NCBI GenBank assembly: GCA_050485405.1
Contig: JBJHBI010000025.1
Location: 1-55,257 of the forward strand
DNA from: Saliniramus sp050485405
Lineage (GTDB): Bacteria; Pseudomonadota; Alphaproteobacteria; Rhizobiales; Beijerinckiaceae
Length of the DNA: 55,257 nucleotides
Reading direction: 5' to 3'
Shown piece by piece: positions 26,199 through 33,861 of the stretch. The position numbers and the translations under genes are program-made. Within the stretch, counting starts at the first letter, position 1. Each line of letters opens with the position of its first letter. A model generated the notes under the pieces. The model was not told the origin of the DNA. It was given only the letters and a program-made list of their open reading frames with translations, and did not search any database.

Positions 26199-27410
26199 AT
26201 GGTTTCACGCAAACTGCTCTACGGTCTCTCGGCCATCGCATTCATGAGTGCCACCAGCGCCCATGCCATCGACGTCAAGATCGGCGTCCTCACCGACATG
26301 TCCGGCCTCTATGCCGACCTGACCGGCCAGGGCTCCGTCTGGGCCGCGCGCAAGGCCATCGAGGATTTCGGCGCTGCCGATAAAGGCATGAATGTCGAGG
26401 TCGTCTTCGCCGATCACCAGAACCGCCCGGATGTCGGCTCGACCGTCGTGCGCCAGTGGTTCGACACCGATGACGTCGATGCCATCTTCGACGTGCCGAC
26501 CTCGTCGGTGGCTCTCGCGGTCAACGAACTGACCCGCGACCGCAACAAGGTCTTCGTCAGCTCCGGCGCGGCGACGTCCGCACTGACCGGATCGGCCTGC
26601 TCGCCGAACACGGTGCACTGGACCTACGACACCTGGGCGCTCGCCAATGGTACGGGTCGCGCCATCGTGGAAACGGGCGGTGAGACCTGGTTCTTCCTGA
26701 CCGCGGATTACGCCTTCGGTCATGCTCTCGAGGAAGATACCGCCGCCGTCGTCGAGGAATCCGGTGGTCAGGTGCTCGGCACCGTGCGCCATCCCTTCCC
26801 GGGTACGGATTTCTCGTCCTTCATCCTGCAGGCGCAGGCATCGGGTGCGCAGATCATCGGTCTCGCCAATGCCGGCGGTGACACGGTGAACGCCGTGAAC
26901 ACGGCTGCCGAATTCGGCATCGTGCAGGCGGGTCAGAACCTCGCCGCGCTGCTGATGTTCATCACCGACGTGCATGCGATCGGTCTCGACAACGCGCAGG
27001 GCCTGATCTTCACGGAAGCGTGGTACTGGGATCAGAACGACGTGAACCGTGAGTTCGCGGCGGAATTCGCCGAGGCGCAGGGTGGCAACAAGCCCACCAT
27101 GGTCCAGGCCGGCGTCTATTCCTCGGTGATCCATTACCTGAAGGCCGTCGAGCAGGTCGGCTCCGCTGAAGACGGCGTGGCCGTCGTCGAGGCGATGAAG
27201 GAAATCCCGACCGACGACAAGCTCTTCGGTGAGGGCGTGGTTCGTGAGGACGGCCGCAAGATCCACGACATGTACCTCTTCGAGGTGAAGTCGCCGGAAG
27301 AATCCACGGGTGAGTGGGACTACTACCACCAGCGCGCCGTGATCCCGGCCGATCAGGCCTTCCGTCCGCTCGAAGACGGTGGCTGTGAGTTCGTCTCGGC
27401 GGCGAACTGA
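26199..27410 (+). CDS. Periplasmic substrate-binding protein of the Liv-type importer
   Basis: 403 residues from ATG 26199, with GGAGG at 26189-26193 five bases upstream; ATG 26187 overlaps that site and is rejected. Sec signal LLYGLSAIAFMSATSAHA, cleavage before IDVKIGVL. The mature protein begins with the Leu/Ile/Val-binding fold block IGVLTDMSGLYADLTGQG, and VFADHQNRPDVGSTVVRQW and AYAFGHALEED-type segments follow (Peripla_BP_6 family). Ligand is probably an amino acid, amide or aromatic acid; not determinable. A strong hairpin follows the stop, before the permease genes. Confidence 0.92.
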   Translation: MVSRKLLYGLSAIAFMSATSAHAIDVKIGVLTDMSGLYADLTGQGSVWAARKAIEDFGAADKGMNVEVVFADHQNRPDVGSTVVRQWFDTDDVDAIFDVPTSSVALAVNELTRDRNKVFVSSGAATSALTGSACSPNTVHWTYDTWALANGTGRAIVETGGETWFFLTADYAFGHALEEDTAAVVEESGGQVLGTVRHPFPGTDFSSFILQAQASGAQIIGLANAGGDTVNAVNTAAEFGIVQAGQNLAALLMFITDVHAIGLDNAQGLIFTEAWYWDQNDVNREFAAEFAEAQGGNKPTMVQAGVYSSVIHYLKAVEQVGSAEDGVAVVEAMKEIPTDDKLFGEGVVREDGRKIHDMYLFEVKSPEESTGEWDYYHQRAVIPADQAFRPLEDGGCEFVSAAN

Positions 27411-27430
27411 AGCGTGACGTGAACTGCTGC

Positions 27431-27462
27431 GTACGGGGCGGCGCGCCGCTGCCGCCCCGTAC
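27431..27462 (+). promoter_or_regulatory. Strong intercistronic hairpin between binding protein and livH
   Basis: Perfect 12-bp arms GTACGGGGCGGC (27431-27442) and GCCGCCCCGTAC (27451-27462) with an 8-base loop, beginning 20 bases after the binding-protein stop and ending 36 before livH. The following bases are A-rich, not T-rich. It is expected to stabilise the upstream message or terminate a fraction of transcripts so that binding protein exceeds permease. Confidence 0.7.
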
Positions 27463-27498
27463 ATCTTCGGAAAAAAGCATAAAAGGGATACAGGACGG

Positions 27499-28380
27499 AT
27501 GTTCGAGCTGCTCGGAATCCCGCCACAGGCCTTCTACGCGCAATTGACACTGGGTCTCGTCAACGGCGCGTTCTACGCCGTGCTCAGTCTCGGGCTCGCG
27601 GTGATCTTCGGCCTGCTGAACGTGATCAACTTCACCCACGGCGCGCAGTACATGATGGGCGCCTTCGCCGCCTATATCCTGCTCACCCTGTTCGGGGTGC
27701 CTTACTGGGGTGCGCTGGTTCTCGCGCCGATCATCGTCGGTGCCGTCGGCATCGTGATCGAACGAACGATGTTGCGACACCTCTATCATCTCGACCACCT
27801 CTACGGCCTGCTGCTGACCTTTGGTCTGGTGCTGGTGATCGAGGGGCTGTTCCGGCAGCAATACGGCGTCTCGGGCAGACCCTATCCGAACCCGCTCCCG
27901 GGCGGCCAGAATCTCGGCTTCATGTTCCTGCCGAACTATCGCCTCTGGGTGATCATCGCGTCGGTCATCGTCTGCTTCGCGACCTGGTACCTGATCGAAC
28001 AGACGCGTCTCGGCTCGTATCTGCGCGCCGCCGTCGAGCGCCCCGATCTCGTGCAGGCATTCGGCATCAACGTGCCCGTCATGGTGACCTTGACCTACGG
28101 TTTCGGTGTGGCGCTCGCCGGGTTCGCCGGTGTGCTCGCGGCCCCCATCCAGGTGGTCTCGCCGATGATGGGGATGAACATCATCATCATCGTCTTCGCG
28201 GTGGTCGTGATCGGCGGTATGGGCTCGATATTGGGAGCGATCGTGACCGGTTATTTCCTCGGCATCGTCGAGGGGCTCACCCGCGTGTTCTGGCCCGAAG
28301 CCTCGAGCACCGTGATCTTCGTGATCATGGCCATCGTCCTGCTCATCCGGCCCCAGGGCCTGTTCGGCAAAGCGAAATAA
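27499..28380 (+). CDS. livH: Branched-chain amino acid-type ABC transporter permease (LivH family)
   Basis: 293 residues with about eight membrane helices. Family landmarks: GLVNGAFYAVLSLGLAVIFG, LLNVINFTHGAQYMMGAF (the near-invariant NFAHG-type motif) and RAAVERPDLVQAFGINVP, the ATPase-contact loop. GGMGSILGAIVTGYFLG is near the C terminus. Forms a heterodimeric channel with LivM encoded 12 bp downstream. Confidence 0.93.
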   Translation: MFELLGIPPQAFYAQLTLGLVNGAFYAVLSLGLAVIFGLLNVINFTHGAQYMMGAFAAYILLTLFGVPYWGALVLAPIIVGAVGIVIERTMLRHLYHLDHLYGLLLTFGLVLVIEGLFRQQYGVSGRPYPNPLPGGQNLGFMFLPNYRLWVIIASVIVCFATWYLIEQTRLGSYLRAAVERPDLVQAFGINVPVMVTLTYGFGVALAGFAGVLAAPIQVVSPMMGMNIIIIVFAVVVIGGMGSILGAIVTGYFLGIVEGLTRVFWPEASSTVIFVIMAIVLLIRPQGLFGKAK

Positions 28381-28392
28381 GGCGCTGAAACC

Positions 28393-29391
28393 ATGAATGT
28401 GGAAAACAGAACTCTCATTGCCTTCATCGCCTTCATGGTGATCGCCATCGTTGCACCGTTCTTCCTGTATCCGGTGTATCTGATGAAGATCCTGTGCTTC
28501 GCGCTGTTCGCCTGTGCCTTCAACCTGTTGCTCGGTTACGGTGGATTGCTGTCCTTCGGCCATGCCATGTTCTTCGGTGGCGCGTCGTACTTCACCGGGC
28601 ACATCGCCAAGGTCTGGGGCTGGTCGCCGGAACTCGCCATCCTCGCCGGAACGGTTTGCGCTGCCATGCTCGGTCTCGTAGCCGGTTTCATCGCGATCCG
28701 CCGCGTCGGCATCTACTTCGCGATGGTGACGCTCGCGCTCGCGCAGATGTTCTACTTCTTCGCGCTGCAGGCACCGTTCACCGGCGGCGAGGATGGCATT
28801 CAGGCGATTCCGCGCGGCCATCTGTTCGGCATCATCAACCTGCGTAACGACATGGCGCTGTATTTCGTCGTGCTCGCGATCTTCACCTTCGGCTTCCTGT
28901 TCATCTACCGGGTGATCCATTCGCCCTTCGGTCAGGTGCTGAAGGCGATCCGCGAGAACGAACCGCGCGCGATCTCGCTCGGCTACAAGACCGACAACTA
29001 CAAGCTCATCACCTTCGTCATCTCCGCGACCTTCGCGGGCCTTGCCGGCGGTACCAAGGCGATCGTGTTCCAGATCGCCTCGCTGACGGACGTGATGTGG
29101 CAGATGTCGGGTGAGGTGGTGTTGATGACGCTGGTCGGCGGCATGGGCACGATCTTCGGGCCGATCGTCGGCTCCGTGGTGATCGTCACGATGCAGAACT
29201 ACCTCGCCGGCTTCGGTGAGTGGGTGCTGATCATCCAGGGCGTGGTCTTCGTGATCGTGGTGCTCGCCTTCCGCCGCGGCATCGTCGGCGAACTCATCGC
29301 CTGGTACGATCGCCGCGAGCGTCGCCGCCAGAACGCCATGGAAGAGGCGAGCAGCGAGCGGGTCGCGACACCCCATCCCGAGCAGGTCTGA
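28393..29391 (+). CDS. livM: Branched-chain amino acid-type ABC transporter permease (LivM family)
   Basis: 332 residues, about nine membrane helices. Landmarks: FNLLLGYGGLLSFGHAMFFG, LRRVGIYFAMVTLALAQM-type segment, VLKAIRENEPRAISLGY (ATPase-contact loop) and LVGGMGTIFGPIVGSVVI. The last 25 residues are a charged cytoplasmic tail. Last gene of the operon; it ends 8 bp from a convergent lipoprotein gene, with no room for a separate terminator. Confidence 0.93.
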   Translation: MNVENRTLIAFIAFMVIAIVAPFFLYPVYLMKILCFALFACAFNLLLGYGGLLSFGHAMFFGGASYFTGHIAKVWGWSPELAILAGTVCAAMLGLVAGFIAIRRVGIYFAMVTLALAQMFYFFALQAPFTGGEDGIQAIPRGHLFGIINLRNDMALYFVVLAIFTFGFLFIYRVIHSPFGQVLKAIRENEPRAISLGYKTDNYKLITFVISATFAGLAGGTKAIVFQIASLTDVMWQMSGEVVLMTLVGGMGTIFGPIVGSVVIVTMQNYLAGFGEWVLIIQGVVFVIVVLAFRRGIVGELIAWYDRRERRRQNAMEEASSERVATPHPEQV

Positions 29392-29399
29392 GGCCGGGC

Positions 29400-30383
29400 C
29401 TACTTTACGATGACAGGCGGCGGCGCGTTCATCCTGGAGGTGGGCGCGCCGCTTCCCGTTTCGCAGCGCCCGTCGCGCAGAGGCGCGATGCCCGTATAGG
29501 CGAATTCGCCGAGAGCCGCTTCCAGCGCAACGACGTCCCGTTCCGCGCGGATCGCTTCCGCCTGTGGCGCTTCGATCGCGAGCTGTTCGAGGGCGTGGCG
29601 GTAGTCGCCCGCGCGGCGTATGGCGGCGGCATAAACCCAGGCGATCAGGCAGCGGTTCTCCTTCACCCGGGCAGTCGCCGAGCGGGCCTGGAATTCATCG
29701 AGGGAGCCCGCCTGCGTCATCAGCTGAAGGCGGGCCTCGTCGCTGCGCAGGACGGCGCGGGCGCGGGCGACGAAGGGGGTGATCAGGGCGCGATCGGCGC
29801 CGGCATCCTCGCCGATCCGGTTGAAGAGCGGGGCGGGTGATTGTCCGCGCGACCAGCGCAGCGGGCGCAGATAGGCGCGTTCGTCGTCGATGACGGCTTC
29901 GCGCGGGAGAATGCGGGTACGGGCGAGTTCGGCGACCTGGCGCTGGAAGATCGCCTTCTCGTGGGCAGGCATCAGAAAGCGCCAGGCGCGATCGCGCAGT
30001 TCCCGCTCGTCATCCGTCAGCATGAACCAGGAAACCGCCTCGCCGCGCGCTTCCGCTGCGGCCTTGCCCGCGAAGGGGAGGATATGGTCGTTCCAGATGG
30101 ACGGGGCAGGGCGCCCCAGATCGCCCGTGCGGGCGCAGCCGGCGACGAGGAGGGCGGTTATGGCGATGGTCGCGATGCGCCCCGGGCGAAAACGGGTGAG
30201 ATATCGGCCGGCGCATCCAGCCGCGGCGCTTCTCTCAGCCGCAGCGCTTTGACTAGCCGCGGCGCTTTGATCAGCCGCGGCGCTTGCGCCTGCGCGATCC
30301 GCGAACCCGACCGTCGTCGCAATGCTGATCGGGCGGGGTATGCGCGATCGGAGGAGACTCGGTCGGTTCCGTGAGGCGCTCAT
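29400..30383 (-). CDS. Predicted lipoprotein with repeat-containing N-terminal extension, function unknown
   Basis: 327 residues if started at ATG 30383, the last possible start before the lipobox. The lipobox LLVAGC follows a hydrophobic stretch (IATIAITALLVAGC), and the mature part is soluble and Arg/Ala-rich (for example AWRFLMPAHEKAIFQRQVAELA). No known family recognised. An unusual extension of about 80 residues precedes the lipobox, containing four copies of a six-residue Ala/Ser unit coded by an 18-bp tandem repeat. The first 113 bases overlap the end of the preceding small gene in another frame. A typical signal would be much shorter, so either translation starts at a non-standard codon or the extension is an expansion. 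Confidence 0.65.
   Translation of the reverse strand: MSASRNRPSLLRSRIPRPISIATTVGFADRAGASAAADQSAAASQSAAAERSAAAGCAGRYLTRFRPGRIATIAITALLVAGCARTGDLGRPAPSIWNDHILPFAGKAAAEARGEAVSWFMLTDDERELRDRAWRFLMPAHEKAIFQRQVAELARTRILPREAVIDDERAYLRPLRWSRGQSPAPLFNRIGEDAGADRALITPFVARARAVLRSDEARLQLMTQAGSLDEFQARSATARVKENRCLIAWVYAAAIRRAGDYRHALEQLAIEAPQAEAIRAERDVVALEAALGEFAYTGIAPLRDGRCETGSGAPTSRMNAPPPVIVK
30219..30290. repeat. Tandem repeat, four copies of 18 bp
   Basis: Units begin at 30219, 30237, 30255 and 30273, each AGCCGCGGCGCTT-like plus five variable bases (second copy AGCCGCAGCGCTT). As the length is a multiple of three, the lipoprotein frame stays open and encodes a repeated Ser-Ala-Ala-Ala unit. Such an array can change copy number by slippage without a frameshift. 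Confidence 0.85.
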
Positions 30384-30531
30384 AGCGAATTCCGGTGAAC
30401 AGCAGGATCTCGCCGCGAGGGGCACCGTCCCGCGAGGGCATGGCCGTGCGTTTGGGAAAATCAGCCAGACGCAGGACCTCTGCACCGGTCGACGCGGTCG
30501 CGTATGCATTCTGCACGTGTGATCTTCCCAT
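30271..30531 (-). CDS. Small conserved-looking hypothetical protein
   Basis: 86 residues from ATG 30531 with GGGGAG eight bases upstream; a GTG at 30540 is too close to that site. It contains RLADFPKRTAMPSRDGAPRG and EILLFTGIRYERL. The GEILxFTGxRYER pattern is familiar from short hypothetical proteins of Rhizobiales. The C terminus is very basic (RGSRRRKRRG). No signal peptide or membrane helix. The 3' end overlaps the start of the lipoprotein gene. Function unknown. Confidence 0.65.
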   Translation of the reverse strand: MGRSHVQNAYATASTGAEVLRLADFPKRTAMPSRDGAPRGEILLFTGIRYERLTEPTESPPIAHTPPDQHCDDGRVRGSRRRKRRG

Positions 30532-30591
30532 GACACTCACTCCCCGCTTCCTGCGGCATCGGCGTGGTGATCAACCCACCTTCGAGCCTCT

Positions 30592-30599
30592 ATGGTTAA
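30592..30599 (-). promoter_or_regulatory. CtrA-like half-site
   Basis: TTAACCAT on the minus strand, an exact match to a known CtrA binding motif. It lies 60 bases upstream of the small minus-strand gene and in front of the divergent DUF2336-like gene. A related TTAA-N7-CTAAG occurs at 30679-30694. Short motif, so chance is not excluded. Confidence 0.35.
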
Positions 30600-30649
30600 C
30601 AGTTGGTATACGCCGTTCCGGAATGCCCGCTTTCATCATCTGTCTCTGA

Positions 30650-30655
30650 TATAAT
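30650..30655 (+). promoter_or_regulatory. Candidate -10 element for the DUF2336-like gene
   Basis: Exact TATAAT in an A+T-rich patch 106 bases before the start at 30761. No convincing -35 lies 16-18 bases upstream, so activation by a regulator such as CtrA would be consistent. Confidence 0.3.
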
Positions 30656-30760
30656 ACTACTTACGATCGTGACCACGGTTAAGAGAGTGCTAAGAGCTTT
30701 TCTCTATCTTTCGTTAACACAGTGTTTTGTGAATGCTTGGTGACCCCGGTGCGTAGCTCC

Positions 30761-32035
30761 ATGCGAGACGGCATTTCCTTCAATGATCGACGTAACGACG
30801 CATCGGAGCGCCCGGTCGCGGCGCGTCCGCGCCATCAGGATCTCCTGCGCTTGAGCATTCTCGCCGGTCACGCTGATGCGGGGCTGGAGGCGATGCGGCC
30901 CGATCTGGTGCAGGTGCTGTTGCGTGTCCAGACGGATCTGTTCGCGGGTGCGCCCGCGGCTGCACGCGACACGTTGCAGGCGTTCGAGGCGCTCGCTCTC
31001 GCGCTGGTTCCGCGCGCCGAGAAAGATACGCTCCTGCATGTCGCGCGCCGTCTGCGCGGTCTTGATCACGTGCCGGCCAATATCACGGCGGCCCTCGCTG
31101 CACGGGCGCAGGCGCTCGGCATCGACATCGCTGTCGAAGCGCCGCCACAGCATTCCCTGCGTGAGACTCCCTCCGCGCATGAGGTGGTCGCCCGGCCCGC
31201 AATGCCGCAAGCGGCGCTCCCCGGGAATGCGCCTGCGCCCGTCTCATCCGCGCTCGATCTCGCCCTTGCGCGTGATAGCCACGCCATGCTCGGCGGGCGG
31301 CTCCTCGACGACATGGTGGCGCGGGCGCGACGCAATCCCGAACTCGCCGAGGCACTTCTCGCGCGTACCGATCTCCCGGCGCGTCCCCTCGCGCCACTCT
31401 ATCTGCATGCCGATGCTCCCCGCCGGGCCATCCTGCGCAGCGCGATGGCGCAGGACGGGGGCGTGGGGCGACATCTGCGTCTCGTGCGACCGACGCGCGA
31501 GCGCGTCGCGTCCCTTCATGATGCTGCGGAAAGCGCGGACAAGGCCGCTTTCGGTGTGCGTCTCGCCCAGGGCCTCGGGCTCGCGGCGGTCCCGGAATGG
31601 CGTTTCGAGCAGCCGGCGCGGCAAGATTGCCTCGCCCTCGCCCTGCTGGCGATGGGGGCGCCCGAAGAAGCCTCGATCCGCATCTTCCTGACGCTCGACA
31701 ACGCACTCGCCCGCGATGTCGCGCGCGTCTTCGCGCTCGTCGAGATCATCCGGCGCACACCGCGCTCCGTCGCCTGCGCACTGATCGAGGCGATCTACGA
31801 GACGAGCATCGCATTGCCGCAACGCCATGCCGTCCCGCAAGCGGGTGCGCTCGTGATGCAGGCGAGCGAAGCGGGCAGTGGGCTCGGTCTCGACCGGGCA
31901 ACCGGTTCGGAGCGCGGTATCGGGGCGGTCGCCCGCGACGCATTGCGCGCGGGTACGTTTGCGCCGAGCGACGGACGCAAGGCCGGCTTCGGTTCCCGGA
32001 ATGCGGGCGGGCGCATCGCACGCGATCGTGCGTGA
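30761..32035 (+). CDS. DUF2336-like hypothetical protein
   Basis: 424 residues from ATG 30761 (a GTG at 30722 would add 13 residues). Entirely soluble, helical and rich in Ala, Leu and Arg. HEAT-like segments such as LAEALLARTDLPARPLAPLY and ALVEIIRRTPRSVACALIEA resemble the DUF2336 family of alphaproteobacteria, in which repeated 'LL.R.DLP' units occur. The Arg/Gly-rich C terminus is low in complexity. The family call rests on recognised pattern only. The upstream region has CtrA-like motifs. Function unknown; DUF2336 proteins are often linked with motility or cell-cycle regulons. Confidence 0.55.
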   Translation: MRDGISFNDRRNDASERPVAARPRHQDLLRLSILAGHADAGLEAMRPDLVQVLLRVQTDLFAGAPAAARDTLQAFEALALALVPRAEKDTLLHVARRLRGLDHVPANITAALAARAQALGIDIAVEAPPQHSLRETPSAHEVVARPAMPQAALPGNAPAPVSSALDLALARDSHAMLGGRLLDDMVARARRNPELAEALLARTDLPARPLAPLYLHADAPRRAILRSAMAQDGGVGRHLRLVRPTRERVASLHDAAESADKAAFGVRLAQGLGLAAVPEWRFEQPARQDCLALALLAMGAPEEASIRIFLTLDNALARDVARVFALVEIIRRTPRSVACALIEAIYETSIALPQRHAVPQAGALVMQASEAGSGLGLDRATGSERGIGAVARDALRAGTFAPSDGRKAGFGSRNAGGRIARDRA

Positions 32036-32054
32036 CGTATCGCGGCGCGAGAAG

Positions 32055-32081
32055 CGGGCGGGACCCGTTCAGCCCCGCCCG
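32055..32081. terminator. Bidirectional terminator-like hairpin between convergent genes
   Basis: Perfect 8-bp arms CGGGCGGG (32055-32062) and CCCGCCCG (32074-32081) with an 11-base loop, followed on the plus strand by a pyrimidine-rich tract. It fills the 54-bp gap between the DUF2336-like gene and aroG. Confidence 0.6.
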
Positions 32082-32089
32082 TCCTCATC

Positions 32090-33475
32090 TCATTCCGCAG
32101 CTTCAGTTTGCGGACGTTCCTTGCCCTGCCGCTCGCGCTTGATCAGCTCAGAGGTCAGGAAAGCGATCTCGAGCGCCTGTTCGGCGTTGAGGCGGGGATC
32201 GCAATAGGTGTGGTAGCGATCGGACAGATCGGCATCGGTGAGCGCGCGGGCGCCGCCGGTGCATTCGGTCACGTTCTGTCCGGTCATCTCCAGATGGATG
32301 CCACCGGCATGCGTGCCTTCCGCCTGGTGGACGGCGAAGAAGTTGCGCACTTCCTGCATCACCTGATCGAAGGGCCGGGTCTTGTAGCCCGATGCGGCCT
32401 TGATCGTATTGCCGTGCATCGGATCGCAGGACCAGACCACGTTGCGGCCCTCGCGCTTGACGGCGCGGATCAGGGCGGGGAGGTGGTCGAAGACCTTGTC
32501 GGCGCCGAAGCGGCAGATCAGCGTCAGGCGCCCGGCTTCGTTCTTCGGATCGAGCGCCTCGATCAGCTGCAGCAGCCCGTCGGGCGTCAGCGAGGGACCG
32601 CATTTCACGCCGATCGGATTCTCGATGCCGCGCATGTATTCCACATGGGCGTGATCGGGCTGGCGCGTGCGGTCGCCGATCCAGAGCATGTGGCCGGAGG
32701 TGGCATAGTGGCTGCCGGAGGTCGAATCCACCCGCGTCATCGCTTCCTCGTAGCCGAGAAGCAGCGCTTCATGGCTGGTGTAGAAGTCGGTGATGCGCAT
32801 TTCCGGATGCTGCTCGGGATTGATCCCGATGGCACGCATGAAGTCGAGCGTCTGGGTGATCTGCTCGGCCAGTTCCGCATAACGCGAGGATTGCGGGCTG
32901 TCCTTGATGAAGCCGAGCATCCAGCGATGCGCGTTCTCCAGATTGGCGTAGCCGCCGGTGGCGAAAGCGCGGATCAGATTGAGCGTCGCCGCCGACTGAC
33001 GATAGGCCTTGAGCTGGCGATGAGGATCGGGATTGCGCGATTCTTCGTCGAAATCGATGCCGTTGATGATGTCGCCGCGATAGCTCGGCAGCTCGACGCC
33101 GTCGATCGTCTCGGTGGGCGCCGAACGCGGCTTCGCGAACTGGCCGGCGATCCGCCCGACCTTCACCACCGGGCAGGAGCCGGCGAAGGTGAGAACGACG
33201 GCCATCTGAAGAAAGACGCGGAAGAAGTCGCGGATGTTGTCGGCGGAATGCTCGGCGAAGCTCTCGGCGCAATCGCCGCCCTGGAGCAGGAAAGCTTCTC
33301 CCGCAGCCACGCTCGCGAGCGCCTTCTTCAGCTTGCGCGCCTCGCCGGCGAAAACCAGCGGCGGAAAGCCCGAAAGCTGCTCCTCGACGACTTTGAGGGC
33401 GGCCTCGTCCTTGTAGGCCGGCACCTGCTGGATATCTTTGGATCTCCAGCTATCGGGCGTCCAGCGTTCGTTCAT
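32090..33475 (-). CDS. aroG: 3-deoxy-7-phosphoheptulonate synthase, class II (DAHP synthase)
   Basis: 461 residues from ATG 33475; the open frame upstream is non-family. Starts with the class II signature W-P-D-S-W-R (ERWTPDSWRSK) and has QGGDCAESFAEH, VGRIAGQFAKPRS, LWIGDRTRQ, GIENPIGVKCGPS and VVWSCDPMHGNT. These are the metal- and substrate-binding motifs of plant/Mycobacterium-type DAHP synthases. Catalyses phosphoenolpyruvate plus erythrose-4-phosphate to DAHP, the first step of aromatic amino acid synthesis. Single-gene unit, with a hairpin in its leader. Length normal. Very secure. Confidence 0.96.
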   Translation of the reverse strand: MNERWTPDSWRSKDIQQVPAYKDEAALKVVEEQLSGFPPLVFAGEARKLKKALASVAAGEAFLLQGGDCAESFAEHSADNIRDFFRVFLQMAVVLTFAGSCPVVKVGRIAGQFAKPRSAPTETIDGVELPSYRGDIINGIDFDEESRNPDPHRQLKAYRQSAATLNLIRAFATGGYANLENAHRWMLGFIKDSPQSSRYAELAEQITQTLDFMRAIGINPEQHPEMRITDFYTSHEALLLGYEEAMTRVDSTSGSHYATSGHMLWIGDRTRQPDHAHVEYMRGIENPIGVKCGPSLTPDGLLQLIEALDPKNEAGRLTLICRFGADKVFDHLPALIRAVKREGRNVVWSCDPMHGNTIKAASGYKTRPFDQVMQEVRNFFAVHQAEGTHAGGIHLEMTGQNVTECTGGARALTDADLSDRYHTYCDPRLNAEQALEIAFLTSELIKRERQGKERPQTEAAE

Positions 33476-33861
33476 CGTATCAACTCCTCGCGCGTTCCGG
33501 TTCCGGGCGCGCAGCCTCGCTCGTTGTGTCAACGAGCGGCTTATACACGAGATTTGGGCGGTGTGGCGACAAAACTGAACCCGTCGCGACAGATTATTGC
33601 GTTCATGTCGCAATCCGGCGAAGAACCATGCGATTTTGCGTCGCTGACGGGCATGATGAAAAACGTGGCAGATCGGCAACGCCGCTCGCCAAACGCGTGC
33701 CCCGGGACAAGTTCCGGCGGCTATTCCCCGGGGCGAGCGTATATGAAGCGATTTGACACGGCGGCGACATTCACCCACTTACACCACGAGCGGCGCCGCG
33801 CGGGGCTGGGCGCCGGACGAATCGCCATCGCTTGCAGCCCCCAGGATCGGGAACGCTCTGG
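33476..33861. other. Divergent intergenic region between aroG and topA
   Basis: 386 bases. Near aroG it holds a 9-bp hairpin (33518-33538) and, upstream of this, A+T-richer sequence with a minus-strand TATAAG that could serve as a -10. Toward topA no distinct structure was found, only a weak ribosome-binding site before ATG 33862. No gene recognised. Confidence 0.45.
33518..33538 (-). promoter_or_regulatory. Hairpin in the aroG leader
   Basis: Perfect 9-bp arms CGCTCGTTG and CAACGAGCG separated by three bases, 43 to 63 bases before the aroG start and directly downstream of a possible -10 (TATAAG, minus strand). Could be an operator or a 5'-end stabilising hairpin; no T-run, so not a classic attenuator. 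Confidence 0.5.

Noticed and set aside
27010..29376. Open frame of 788 codons on the minus strand, rich in His, Asp and Glu
   Set aside because: Antisense to the binding protein, livH and livM; composition is the mirror of membrane-helix codons.
30219..30290. 18-bp tandem array considered as a CRISPR or iteron origin
   Set aside because: Units are directly abutting with no spacers, number only four, and lie inside an open coding frame.
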